Shown: positions 1-6,575 of the stretch, in pieces
Position numbering within the stretch: position 1 is the stretch's first letter
How the letters are laid out: the number at the start of each line of letters is the position of its first letter
DNA from: Clostridia bacterium
GTDB taxonomy: Bacteria > Bacillota > Clostridia > Christensenellales > DTU072
Assembly: GCA_028703745.1 (NCBI GenBank)
Contig: JAQVME010000020.1
Span: forward strand, 1 to 11,954
DNA length: 11,954 nucleotides
Reading direction: 5' to 3'
Program-made: the position numbers and the translations under genes
Notes under the pieces: model-generated
Seen by the model: only the letters and a program-made list of their open reading frames with translations
Databases searched by the model: none
What the model was told of the DNA's origin: nothing

Positions 1-1400
1 ACATCCAGATCGCCCACCTTGATGGTAGCCTCCTTGATGGCGTCGGTACCCCGGACGGCGCAGAAATCCACGGATTTGAGTTCTTTTCCGGTGACCACCT
101 CGTAAACGGTGCGCAGGGCGGCCTCCATCACGCCGCCGGTGGCGCCGAAGATATGGGCCGCGCCGGAGGCGATGCCGAAGATGGGATCGAAGCCCTCCTC
201 CGCCGGCAGATCCTGAAGCCGGATGCCCGCCCGGCGCACCATCCGGGCAAATTCCCGGGTGGTGATGGTGATGTCCACATCGGGCAGGCCGTTGACGGCG
301 TTTTGGTGATCCCGGAGTACCTCGAATTTTTTGGCGGTGCAGGGCATGACGGTGACCACCACCATGTCCTCAGGGCGGATGCCCTGCTTCTCGGCGTAAT
401 AGCTCTTCATGAGGGCGCCGAACATCTGCTGGGGGGATTTGCAGGTGGACAGGTTGGGGATAAGGTCGGGATAATAATGTTCTACGAACTTTATCCATGC
501 AGGCGAGCAGCTGGTAAGCATGGGAAGCACTCCGCCGTTTTGCAATCTTCCTATGAACTCAAAGCCTTCTTCCATAATGGTAAGGTCGGCAGTCATATTT
601 ACGTCGTATACCTGGGCAAAACCGAGCTGTTTTGTGGCGGCAACCATTTTGCCTTCGGTGTTGGTGCCAACGGGATAGCCGAATTCCTCGCCGATAGCAA
701 CTCTCACGGCAGGCGCGGTAATAGCTACTACGTGCTTTGACTTGTCGTTCAGGGCGGCAATAACTTCGGGTATCTCATCTCTTTCTCTAAGGGCGCCCGT
801 GGGACAAACATTTATGCACTGTCCGCAAGCCACGCAAGGAACTTTGCTCAAATCCTGGCTGAAATAGGTGCCGATATGTGTGGCAAAGCCTCTAGCGTTG
901 GCGCCGATAACGCCTACGCTTTGATAGTTTTTGCAGGCGGCAGAGCAACGGCGGCAAAGTATGCACTTGTTGTTGTCTCTGACAAGGTAAGGCGTCGAAA
1001 GGTCAAGCTCAAAATGATTGGCTTCGCCGGCATAATGCGTTTCTTCGCAACCGAATTCCTTGCTGAGAGCTTGAAGCTCGCAGTTTTGCGAACGCACGCA
1101 GGAAAGACATTTTTTCTCGTGGTTGCTGAGCAAAAGCTCAAGCGTGGTCTTTCTGCTGTCAAGCACCCTCTTCGAATTGGTGGTAATCTCCATTCCCTCT
1201 GATACGGGATATACGCAGGAGGCTACAAGGCTTCTCGCGCCCTTCACTTCGACGACGCAAATACGGCAAGCGCCGATTTCGTTGGCTTTTTTCAAATAAC
1301 AGAGCGTGGGTATCTTGATACCGGTCTGTCTTGCGGCTTCCAATATCGTGGTGCCCTCGGCAACACTGATTTGCTTTCCGTTTATGGTTAAGTTAATCAT
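1..1400 (-). CDS. hydA: [FeFe]-hydrogenase catalytic subunit HydA, trimeric NADH-linked type (3' end outside window)
   Basis: This is the H2-producing or H2-oxidising subunit of a cytoplasmic HydABC complex. The frame is open from ATG 1400 to the left edge, giving 466 residues of a protein that is usually about 580. In order I read a plant-type [2Fe-2S] domain (C34, C45, C48, C62), a His/Cys [4Fe-4S] site (H94, C98, C101, C107), two ferredoxin clusters (C146, C149, C152, C156; C189, C192, C195, C199), then the H-cluster domain with L1 TSCSPAW (296-302) and L2 MPCTAKKFE (C354). The third H-cluster motif lies beyond the window. The start has GGGAGGT just upstream and sits 11 bp after the hydB stop. 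L1 has Ser299 where enzymes of known structure have the second Cys of TSCCP. GC content and codon use change within the gene at about 440-490. The family call is very secure; gene integrity is less so. Confidence 0.95.
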   Translation of the reverse strand, partial: MINLTINGKQISVAEGTTILEAARQTGIKIPTLCYLKKANEIGACRICVVEVKGARSLVASCVYPVSEGMEITTNSKRVLDSRKTTLELLLSNHEKKCLSCVRSQNCELQALSKEFGCEETHYAGEANHFELDLSTPYLVRDNNKCILCRRCSAACKNYQSVGVIGANARGFATHIGTYFSQDLSKVPCVACGQCINVCPTGALRERDEIPEVIAALNDKSKHVVAITAPAVRVAIGEEFGYPVGTNTEGKMVAATKQLGFAQVYDVNMTADLTIMEEGFEFIGRLQNGGVLPMLTSCSPAWIKFVEHYYPDLIPNLSTCKSPQQMFGALMKSYYAEKQGIRPEDMVVVTVMPCTAKKFEVLRDHQNAVNGLPDVDITITTREFARMVRRAGIRLQDLPAEEGFDPIFGIASGAAHIFGATGGVMEAALRTVYEVVTGKELKSVDFCAVRGTDAIKEATIKVGDLD

Positions 1401-1411
1401 TCTGTACCTCC

Positions 1412-3193
1412 CTATTTCTTGATGACGGCGCCAAACTTGCAGACGTCTTTACAAACTCCGCACTTGATACACTTGTCAACATCTATTATGTGTCTTTCTT
1501 TTACTTTGCCGCTGATTGCTCCTACCGGGCACTTCTTGGCGCACAACGTGCAACCCTTACAGTCCTCGGTGATGTAATATTGCAGCAGTGATTTGCAGAC
1601 GCCCGCGGGACATCTTTTTTCTTTGACATGCGCTTCGTATTCGTCTCTGAAATATCTCAAGGTCGAAAGCACGGGGTTGGGCGCTGTCTGTCCCAGTCCG
1701 CAAAGCGAGTTGTCTTTTATGTAGTAGCAGAGCTTCTCCATATCGTCAAGATCTTGCATAGTTGCTTTGCCCTCGGTAATCTTTTCGAGGTATTCAAGCA
1801 GTCTCTTAGTCCCTATGCGGCAGGGTGTGCATTTTCCGCAGGACTCTTCCTGTGTAAATTCAAGGAAGAATTTTGCGATGTCCACCATACAATTGTCCTC
1901 GTCCATAACGATAAGTCCGCCGGAGCCCATCATCGAACCGATAGAAATAAGGTTGTCATAATCCATTGGAATATCGAAATGCATAGCGGGTATACAGCCG
2001 CCGGAGGGTCCGCCGGTCTGCGCGGCCTTGAACTTCTTGCCGTTGGGGATGCCACCGCCGATATCTTCTATGATGGTTCTGAGCGTCGTGCCCATAGGTA
2101 TCTCGACAAGTCCGGTATTGGTTATTTTTCCGCCGAGGGCAAAAACCTTTGTGCCCTTTGATTTCTCGGTGCCCATGGATGCAAACCAGTCTGCGCCCTT
2201 GAGTATAATCTGCGGAATGTTGGCGTAGGTCTCAACGTTGTTGAGTAGCGTCGGCTTTCCGAAAAGTCCTTTTACCGCCGGGAACGGAGGACGGGGACGC
2301 GGTTCGCCGCGCAAGCCTTCTATGCTCGCCATAAGCGCTGTCTCCTCGCCGCAAACGAATGCGCCCGAGCCCAGTCTTATTTCGAGGTCAAAATTGTTGT
2401 TGGTGCCTAGAATATTCTTTCCGAGCAGTCCGTAAGCCTTGGCTTGGTTGATTGCTATCTGAAGCCTCTTTACGGCTATGGGGTATTCTGCCCTAACATA
2501 AACATAACCCTGGTCGGAACCTATGGCGTAGCCGGCTATGGTCATAGCCTCTATAACGGCGTGGGGGTCGCCCTCCAATACCGATCTGTCCATGAACGCG
2601 CCGGGGTCGCCCTCGTCAGCGTTGCAACAAACAAACTTTTTGTCATTTACGGAGTTCTTGGTAAACTGCCATTTCAGCCCTGTGGGGAAGCCGCCGCCGC
2701 CGCGTCCGCGCAAACCCGATGCCTTGACTATGTCCACTACTTCTTGCGGTGTAAGCTCGTTGTAGCACTTTATGAGAGCCTGATAGCCGTCATAAGCTAT
2801 ATATTCTTCAACGTTTTCGGGGTCTATATAGCCGCAATTCTTCAGAGCTACACGCTTTTGGTTCTTATAGAAAGCCGTTTCGTTGAGAGCTTTTATGTTG
2901 GTTTCGGAGGTTTCTTTGTATAAAAGCTTGGAGACTATTCTTCCCTTAATGATGTGCTCGTCAACGATTTCTTTTACGTTCTCGGGCTTAATATGCTGAT
3001 AAAAAGCGCCTTCGGGATATACGACGACCACCGGACCGCAAGCGCAAAGACCGAAGCAACCGGTCGTAATAATCTTTACTTCGTTTTCGAGGCCGGCTTC
3101 CTTAATTTGTATTTCAAATTCGTCATGTACCTTTTTGGAGTTGCCGCTGGAACATCCTGTTCCGCCGCATACTAAAATATGGTTTCTATACAT
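1412..3193 (-). CDS. hydB: HydB, NuoF-like NADH-binding flavoprotein subunit of [FeFe]-hydrogenase
   Basis: This subunit oxidises or reduces NAD(H) on FMN and passes electrons to HydA and ferredoxin. Its 593 residues match the usual length of about 600. Domains in order: an N-terminal thioredoxin-like [2Fe-2S] domain (C9, C14, C46, C50); the NuoF FMN/NADH fold with GRGGGGFPTG (163-172) and NADEGDPGAF (191-200); an SLBB-like region around 345-420; the NuoF [4Fe-4S] site SCGKCTPC (C452, C455, C458) with distal C498; and a C-terminal double ferredoxin (C545, C548, C551, C555; C575, C578, C581, C585). All expected cluster ligands are present. ATG 3193 has AGGAGG about 6 nt upstream and lies 9 bp after the stop of the small ferredoxin gene. 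hydA follows after 11 bp, so the genes are co-transcribed. NADH use rather than NADPH is inferred from the family. Confidence 0.96.
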   Translation of the reverse strand: MYRNHILVCGGTGCSSGNSKKVHDEFEIQIKEAGLENEVKIITTGCFGLCACGPVVVVYPEGAFYQHIKPENVKEIVDEHIIKGRIVSKLLYKETSETNIKALNETAFYKNQKRVALKNCGYIDPENVEEYIAYDGYQALIKCYNELTPQEVVDIVKASGLRGRGGGGFPTGLKWQFTKNSVNDKKFVCCNADEGDPGAFMDRSVLEGDPHAVIEAMTIAGYAIGSDQGYVYVRAEYPIAVKRLQIAINQAKAYGLLGKNILGTNNNFDLEIRLGSGAFVCGEETALMASIEGLRGEPRPRPPFPAVKGLFGKPTLLNNVETYANIPQIILKGADWFASMGTEKSKGTKVFALGGKITNTGLVEIPMGTTLRTIIEDIGGGIPNGKKFKAAQTGGPSGGCIPAMHFDIPMDYDNLISIGSMMGSGGLIVMDEDNCMVDIAKFFLEFTQEESCGKCTPCRIGTKRLLEYLEKITEGKATMQDLDDMEKLCYYIKDNSLCGLGQTAPNPVLSTLRYFRDEYEAHVKEKRCPAGVCKSLLQYYITEDCKGCTLCAKKCPVGAISGKVKERHIIDVDKCIKCGVCKDVCKFGAVIKK

Positions 3194-3202
3194 TGCTTCC
3201 TC

Positions 3203-3571
3203 CTATTCAATATCTAAGGTGTATTCCGCAACGACATTGCCGTTTACGATGTGTTCGCTTACTATTCTCTTGGCAGCCTCGGCGTCAAGTTTCACATAAG
3301 TGACAACTTCCTTCCCCGGAATATATACCTGAGCCATAGGCTCAAACTTGCACATTCCCAGGCAACCCGACTGCGTAACCTTGACGTTGCCAAGGTTTCT
3401 CTTAGCGGCTTCTTCCAAAAATGCGGTAAATACGGGTCTTGCTCCGGCGGCTATGCCGCAAGTCGCCATGCCAATAACGATTCTGGTGTCGGCATCGTCC
3501 TGCGCGTCCCTTGTGCCCAATACCTTCTGCATCTTCTCTCTGATTGCATTAATATCTGCTATCGATTTCAT
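3203..3571 (-). CDS. Small thioredoxin-like (2Fe-2S) ferredoxin-domain protein
   Basis: A 122-residue protein resembling the NuoE C-terminal domain or the HydB N-terminal domain. It is a regular companion of clostridial hydAB genes, possibly a stand-alone electron carrier or assembly partner. Visible motifs are ATCGIAAGA (C38) and SGCLGMC (C70, C74). Only three cysteines occur in the whole protein, whereas a canonical thioredoxin-like [2Fe-2S] site has four, so cluster binding is not guaranteed; I see no Cys four or five residues before C38. ATG 3571 overlaps the stop of the upstream ATPase gene as ATGA, and GGAGG lies 9-10 nt upstream, indicating translational coupling. hydB begins 9 bp after its stop. 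Confidence 0.88.
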   Translation of the reverse strand: MKSIADINAIREKMQKVLGTRDAQDDADTRIVIGMATCGIAAGARPVFTAFLEEAAKRNLGNVKVTQSGCLGMCKFEPMAQVYIPGKEVVTYVKLDAEAAKRIVSEHIVNGNVVAEYTLDIE

Positions 3572-4134
3572 AAAACTAAACCTCCGTTTGTTTCTTTTAT
3601 ATTTTCTTTTATATAAGTTTTTATGGAGCTTATTATTTCGTATTCGTCAATGGGGATGTCGTCCAGCTCCTCTTTTATTTCGCGGGTATCAAAGTTGAAT
3701 TCTTTGAGTCCGCTTTGAGTTCTTATTTGGTAGTTCATAATGAAGTCTCTGTCCGGCGAGCCCATAAGCAGTATGCCCATCGTCTCCTCCAGTTCGCCCA
3801 GCGGCACCCTGTCTATTGAGGAAATCCCAAAGCTTGCTTTTACTACCGTGCCCATACCTTCCTTCGAGCTTATGTCGAACTCTCCGCCGCTTGCTTCCGC
3901 CGCCATCTTGAATAAAGGGAGGCCCATTCCGACATTGCGCGTCTTTCTCGTGGTAGTAAACGGATCGGTCACCTTCTCAAGCAGTTCCTTGCTCATCCCC
4001 ATGCCGTCGTCGGTCACCGTTACCGACAGCCTGTCGGCGGTGAAATCCGCTTCAATATCAATGATTATTAAATCGGCTTCGGCTTTTATGGAGTTCTGCA
4101 CTATGTCGAGGATATGCAGGGAAAGCTCTCTCAT
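3568..4134 (-). CDS. GHKL-type ATP-binding protein of the hydrogenase operon
   Basis: A free-standing histidine-kinase-type ATPase domain. The Bergerat-fold motifs are visible: N-box DIVQNSIKA (10-18, N14), G1 DDGMGM (42-47) and G2 NVGMGLPLF (67-75). There is no transmembrane segment, sensor domain or phospho-acceptor His domain. The C-terminal 80 or so residues are acidic and unassigned. Proteins of this kind sit between hydC and hydB in many clostridial loci; their function is not established, and phosphorylation or conformational control of the hydrogenase is only inference. I chose ATG 4134 because family members start with MRE..LHILD. An in-frame TTG at 4158 would add eight residues and overlap hydC. 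No clear ribosome binding site precedes ATG 4134, so translation probably depends on hydC, whose stop is 7 bp upstream. Confidence 0.88.
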   Translation of the reverse strand: MRELSLHILDIVQNSIKAEADLIIIDIEADFTADRLSVTVTDDGMGMSKELLEKVTDPFTTTRKTRNVGMGLPLFKMAAEASGGEFDISSKEGMGTVVKASFGISSIDRVPLGELEETMGILLMGSPDRDFIMNYQIRTQSGLKEFNFDTREIKEELDDIPIDEYEIISSIKTYIKENIKETNGGLVL

Positions 4135-4141
4135 TTTTAAT

Positions 4142-4639
4142 TTAACGATTTTCAGCAATTATTTTCTCTACGTCACTGACTGTGACCTTGCCGTAAACCT
4201 TGTCGTTGACGGTAAGCACCGGAGCCAGTCCGCAGCAACCCACGCATCTTGTCGCCAGGAGGCTGAAATAACCGTCGGCGGAACACTCACCGGCGTCAAG
4301 ACCAAGCGTAGTTTTGAACTTCTCCAGGACTTCACCCGAGCCCTTGACGTAACAGGCGGTACCCAGACAGACCGATATCTGCTTCTTGCCTTGAGGATTC
4401 AATGTAAATTGCGAATAGAACGTCGCAACGCCGAACACCTCTTCTTGCCTCAAACCGAGTTCCTCAGCGACGATGTCCTGCACCTCGATAGGCAAATAGC
4501 CATAAATGCCCTGCGCTGTCTGCAATGCGGGCATAAGAGCTCCGTCCATCTTTTTGATTTCTGCTAATTTGTCTCTCAGTTGCTTCTCCTGCTCTGCTGT
4601 GCCGTTGAATGCAACCTTTGTGAGCTTTATCTTGCTCAT
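4142..4639 (-). CDS. hydC: HydC, NuoE-like [2Fe-2S] subunit of [FeFe]-hydrogenase
   Basis: The 165-residue NuoE-family subunit (24-kDa type) that holds a [2Fe-2S] cluster next to the HydB flavin. The N-terminal half is helical with the family stretch ALQTAQGIYGYLP (38-50) and EVFGVATFYSQF (67-78). The cluster ligands are CLGTAC (C91, C96) and CVGCC (C132, C136), the standard C-x4-C and C-x3-C pattern. ATG 4639 is preceded by a perfect AGGAGG with a 5-nt gap. It is the first gene behind an internal promoter (see 4676-4704), so hydC, the GHKL ATPase, the small ferredoxin, hydB and hydA can be transcribed separately from the accessory genes upstream. Confidence 0.95.
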   Translation of the reverse strand: MSKIKLTKVAFNGTAEQEKQLRDKLAEIKKMDGALMPALQTAQGIYGYLPIEVQDIVAEELGLRQEEVFGVATFYSQFTLNPQGKKQISVCLGTACYVKGSGEVLEKFKTTLGLDAGECSADGYFSLLATRCVGCCGLAPVLTVNDKVYGKVTVSDVEKIIAENR

Positions 4640-4661
4640 ATGAACCTCCTGTTATGTATTT

Positions 4662-4668
4662 TTAACAA
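4662..4668 (-). promoter_or_regulatory. TTGTTAA half-site with downstream TAACA arm: possible Rex-like operator of hydC
   Basis: On the minus strand TTGTTAA lies at the predicted transcription start, and an inverted TAACA arm occurs 8 nt further on (plus strand TGTTA 4650-4654, TAACA 4663-4667). The first half equals a half-site of the clostridial Rex consensus TTGTTAA-N4-TTAACAA. The second arm is out of register by two bases, so this is a weak candidate. Confidence 0.3.
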
Positions 4669-4675
4669 CCAAACT

Positions 4676-4704
4676 ATTATATATAAATTACTCATTTTAT
4701 TCAA
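4676..4704 (-). promoter_or_regulatory. Sigma-A-type promoter of hydC
   Basis: On the minus strand TTGAAT (4704-4699) is followed after 17 bp by a perfect TATAAT (4681-4676), about 37 bp upstream of the hydC start codon. The -35 is embedded in GCTTGAATA, identical to that in the promoter at 8630-8658. This gives the catalytic genes their own transcription start downstream of nadE. Confidence 0.75.
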
Positions 4705-4794
4705 GCAATTTAACGCCGTTTCCGACAAAATTATCTATTTTTTACTTTTTTCCTATTGCTGCGGCTCCGGCGGGGGTTTACTCTTTTTTTTCTG

Positions 4795-4808
4795 CGCGCT
4801 TAAGCGCG
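4795..4808. repeat. 14-bp perfect palindrome just after the nadE stop
   Basis: CGCGCTTAAGCGCG reads the same on both strands and lies 2 bp past the nadE stop codon. As RNA it could form a short GC stem, but no U-run follows on the minus strand, so I do not call it an intrinsic terminator. It may slow or partly attenuate transcription between nadE and hydC. Confidence 0.4.
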
Positions 4809-4810
4809 GC

Positions 4811-5545
4811 TTATTCTCTTCTGTATACCTTTATCGGCTGTCTCTTGTGCGCCGTTCTTGCGCTCGTCCGCTCAATTTTTTGTTTGACGGCGTCCGTCGC
4901 CTTGCTCTCGAGCAGATAGTCGTCGATTTCGTTGTAGGTGATGCCCATCTCGCCCTCATCGGTCTGTCCTTCATACAAGCCCGCGGAAGGCGCCTTGTCG
5001 ATAATCTCAGCGGGCGCGCCCAGACAACGTAGCATTTCGTATATCTCTCTCACCGTAAGGTCTGCTATCGGATTGAAGTCATGCGCGCCGTCTCCCCATT
5101 TTGTGAAATAGCCCATAGTTGCCTCGCTTCTGTTCCCCGTTCCGGCAACAAGACAGTTCTTGCGCTGGGCGAGGTTGTAAAGCGTTATCATACGCAATCT
5201 GGGATTCATATTAGCGTACGCCATATCGTTCTGCTCGCCGCAAAGCCCAATTACAGCTTTCCTGAACTCCCTCTTGACAGGAGTCAGGTCGACTTCCAAG
5301 GTATTAATGCCATAGAGCTTGTTTAGCATCAAAGCGTGCTCCCTGTCTATGCTGTAATTGCGGCTACTCTCGCAGGGCATAATAATGCCTGTAACGTTGT
5401 CCGTAGCCATTTTGCATAGTATGCCCACCAGAGCGCTGTCCTTGCCGCCGCTGGAACCGAAAACCACGCCGTCGGCACCCGCTTCGTCAAGGATACCTTT
5501 TATCCAAGCGGCACGGTTCTTTATGTTGGTTTTTATATCTGTCAT
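4811..5545 (-). CDS. nadE: NH3-dependent NAD+ synthetase
   Basis: Converts deamido-NAD+ to NAD+ with ATP and ammonia, the last step of NAD synthesis. Its 244 residues fit the ammonia-dependent form without a glutaminase domain. Visible motifs are the N-type ATP-pyrophosphatase P-loop SGGKDS (32-37), GTGNRSE (135-141), the KWGDGAHDFNPIADL stretch (149-163) and PSAGLYEGQTDE (186-197). Together these separate NadE from other ATP-PPases. ATG 5545 overlaps the stop of the PHP gene as ATGA, with AGGAGG overlapping the end of that gene, so it is translationally coupled into the hydrogenase accessory operon. A 171-bp gap with a promoter separates it from hydC. Its place between the PHP gene and hydC is unusual as far as I know. 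Codon use resembles its neighbours, so recent transfer is not indicated. Confidence 0.95.
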   Translation of the reverse strand: MTDIKTNIKNRAAWIKGILDEAGADGVVFGSSGGKDSALVGILCKMATDNVTGIIMPCESSRNYSIDREHALMLNKLYGINTLEVDLTPVKREFRKAVIGLCGEQNDMAYANMNPRLRMITLYNLAQRKNCLVAGTGNRSEATMGYFTKWGDGAHDFNPIADLTVREIYEMLRCLGAPAEIIDKAPSAGLYEGQTDEGEMGITYNEIDDYLLESKATDAVKQKIERTSARTAHKRQPIKVYRRE

Positions 5546-6240
5546 AACGCCTCCTTAATGCTGTCAAGTATGTCTTTTATTGTAAGCGCCGGCGCCTCAA
5601 TATAGTTCACCGCATCGGAAATATCCTCGAGACGGTGGGCGTCGGAATTAAAAAGCCGTTTGTAGCCGCTTAGGCTACTCATTGCTTCGGGCGATGCCCT
5701 TTTGCTCAATTCTATTATATCAGTACCGATATCGGTAGGAATCTGTCCTAATATGGCGATTGTGCCGTTCTCTTCTCTGTCGACGTGGGCAAGCACGGCT
5801 ATGCCCCCCCGCGACTTTACGCGGCGGATTACGGTATAGATTCCTTCCTCGACACCGACAAGCAGAAGGTATTCCTCGCGTCCCGTCACGTTGTCCTCGG
5901 CATCGATTATGAGTTGGTTGCCGAAAATCTGCTCGCGGTTCTTGACCTGTCTTTTTGTCAACGATTTATGAAAGGCTTCAAGCGCGGCATAGTCATAAAA
6001 CAACGTAAGCACGTGTATGTCCTCACTCGTCTGAACCTCCATTGCGGGTATGACTATTATGCCGAAATCCTCGCCGCACTCCATAGCGGCCTGAACGTTT
6101 TTTGTGCTGTTGTGGTCGCTGATTGCAACGGCGTGCAAGCCTTTGACGGCCGCCATACCGATGATGTTCGACGGTGTCATATCGTCGTCTGCGCAAGGCG
6201 ACAGCGCGCTATGGATATGAAAATCGTAATATACTTTCAT
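5542..6240 (-). CDS. PHP-domain metal-dependent phosphoesterase-like protein
   Basis: A 232-residue PHP-family protein with a trinuclear-type metal site. Likely ligands are HIHS (H8, H10), D18-20, SDHN (D42, H43), E68, H76, H152 and SDAH (D200, H202), all in the expected order, so it appears catalytically competent. PHP proteins hydrolyse phosphoesters (histidinol phosphate, nucleic acids, 3',5'-bisnucleotides); the substrate here is unknown. Such a gene is a regular member of clostridial [FeFe]-hydrogenase accessory operons. ATG 6240 overlaps the stop of the DRTGG gene as ATGA, and its own stop overlaps the nadE start as ATGA. An upstream in-frame start at 6276 would lie inside the preceding gene and adds residues the family lacks. 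A run of seven to eight G near 5804-5811 falls within the gene and is a possible sequencing-error site, but the frame is intact. Confidence 0.9.
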   Translation of the reverse strand: MKVYYDFHIHSALSPCADDDMTPSNIIGMAAVKGLHAVAISDHNSTKNVQAAMECGEDFGIIVIPAMEVQTSEDIHVLTLFYDYAALEAFHKSLTKRQVKNREQIFGNQLIIDAEDNVTGREEYLLLVGVEEGIYTVIRRVKSRGGIAVLAHVDREENGTIAILGQIPTDIGTDIIELSKRASPEAMSSLSGYKRLFNSDAHRLEDISDAVNYIEAPALTIKDILDSIKEAL

Positions 6241-6575
6241 TGTGCCTGCAAAAAATTCCCCAGACGGAAAGCGCATTCAAAAGAAGACAATTTTGTTTCT
6301 ATCAGGTTTATTTCTTCATTTTTACAACATTGAATAAGCCTTTCGTCAGCCCGCACGCCGTCACATATAACGACAGCCGCCACCTCTCCGAGCTTGGCTA
6401 CGGCGGCTACGTTGGCGTTGTTCATGACGGTGAACCATACCGCCTGGTCCGGTACCTTACTTATGACAAACGACAAAAAATCTCCGCAATAGCCGCTCTC
6501 GGCGACACAGTTCTGCGCGCTAACCACGGCAACGCCCGTTATTAAGTCAACGAGTTCATTTATTGTTATTTTCAT
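6237..6575 (-). CDS. DRTGG-domain-like protein 2 of the hydrogenase operon
   Basis: A 112-residue soluble protein that I assign to the DRTGG-like family by length, position and pattern: an N-terminal MKITINELV, a central alternating beta/alpha region, then VVICDGVRADERLI and a C-terminal ETKLSSFECAFRLG, comparable with the second DRTGG-like protein at 8245-8601. It lacks the literal DRTGG motif. DRTGG domains are found in HPr-kinase-like and phosphotransacetylase proteins and are thought to bind ligands; no specific function is known here. ATG 6575 has GGAAGG 7 nt upstream and overlaps the end of the HydS-like gene by 20 bp, while its stop overlaps the PHP start as ATGA. An upstream start at 6620 would lie deeper in the preceding gene. 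Confidence 0.75.
   Translation of the reverse strand: MKITINELVDLITGVAVVSAQNCVAESGYCGDFLSFVISKVPDQAVWFTVMNNANVAAVAKLGEVAAVVICDGVRADERLIQCCKNEEINLIETKLSSFECAFRLGNFLQAQ

Noticed and set aside
153..740. Plus-strand open frame opposite hydA
   Set aside because: Antisense to the H-cluster domain; no start signal and no family resemblance.
3740..4567. Long plus-strand open frame (275 codons) opposite the GHKL ATPase and hydC
   Set aside because: It lies antisense to two genes with clear family motifs, has no ribosome binding site or recognisable domain, and spans their boundary.
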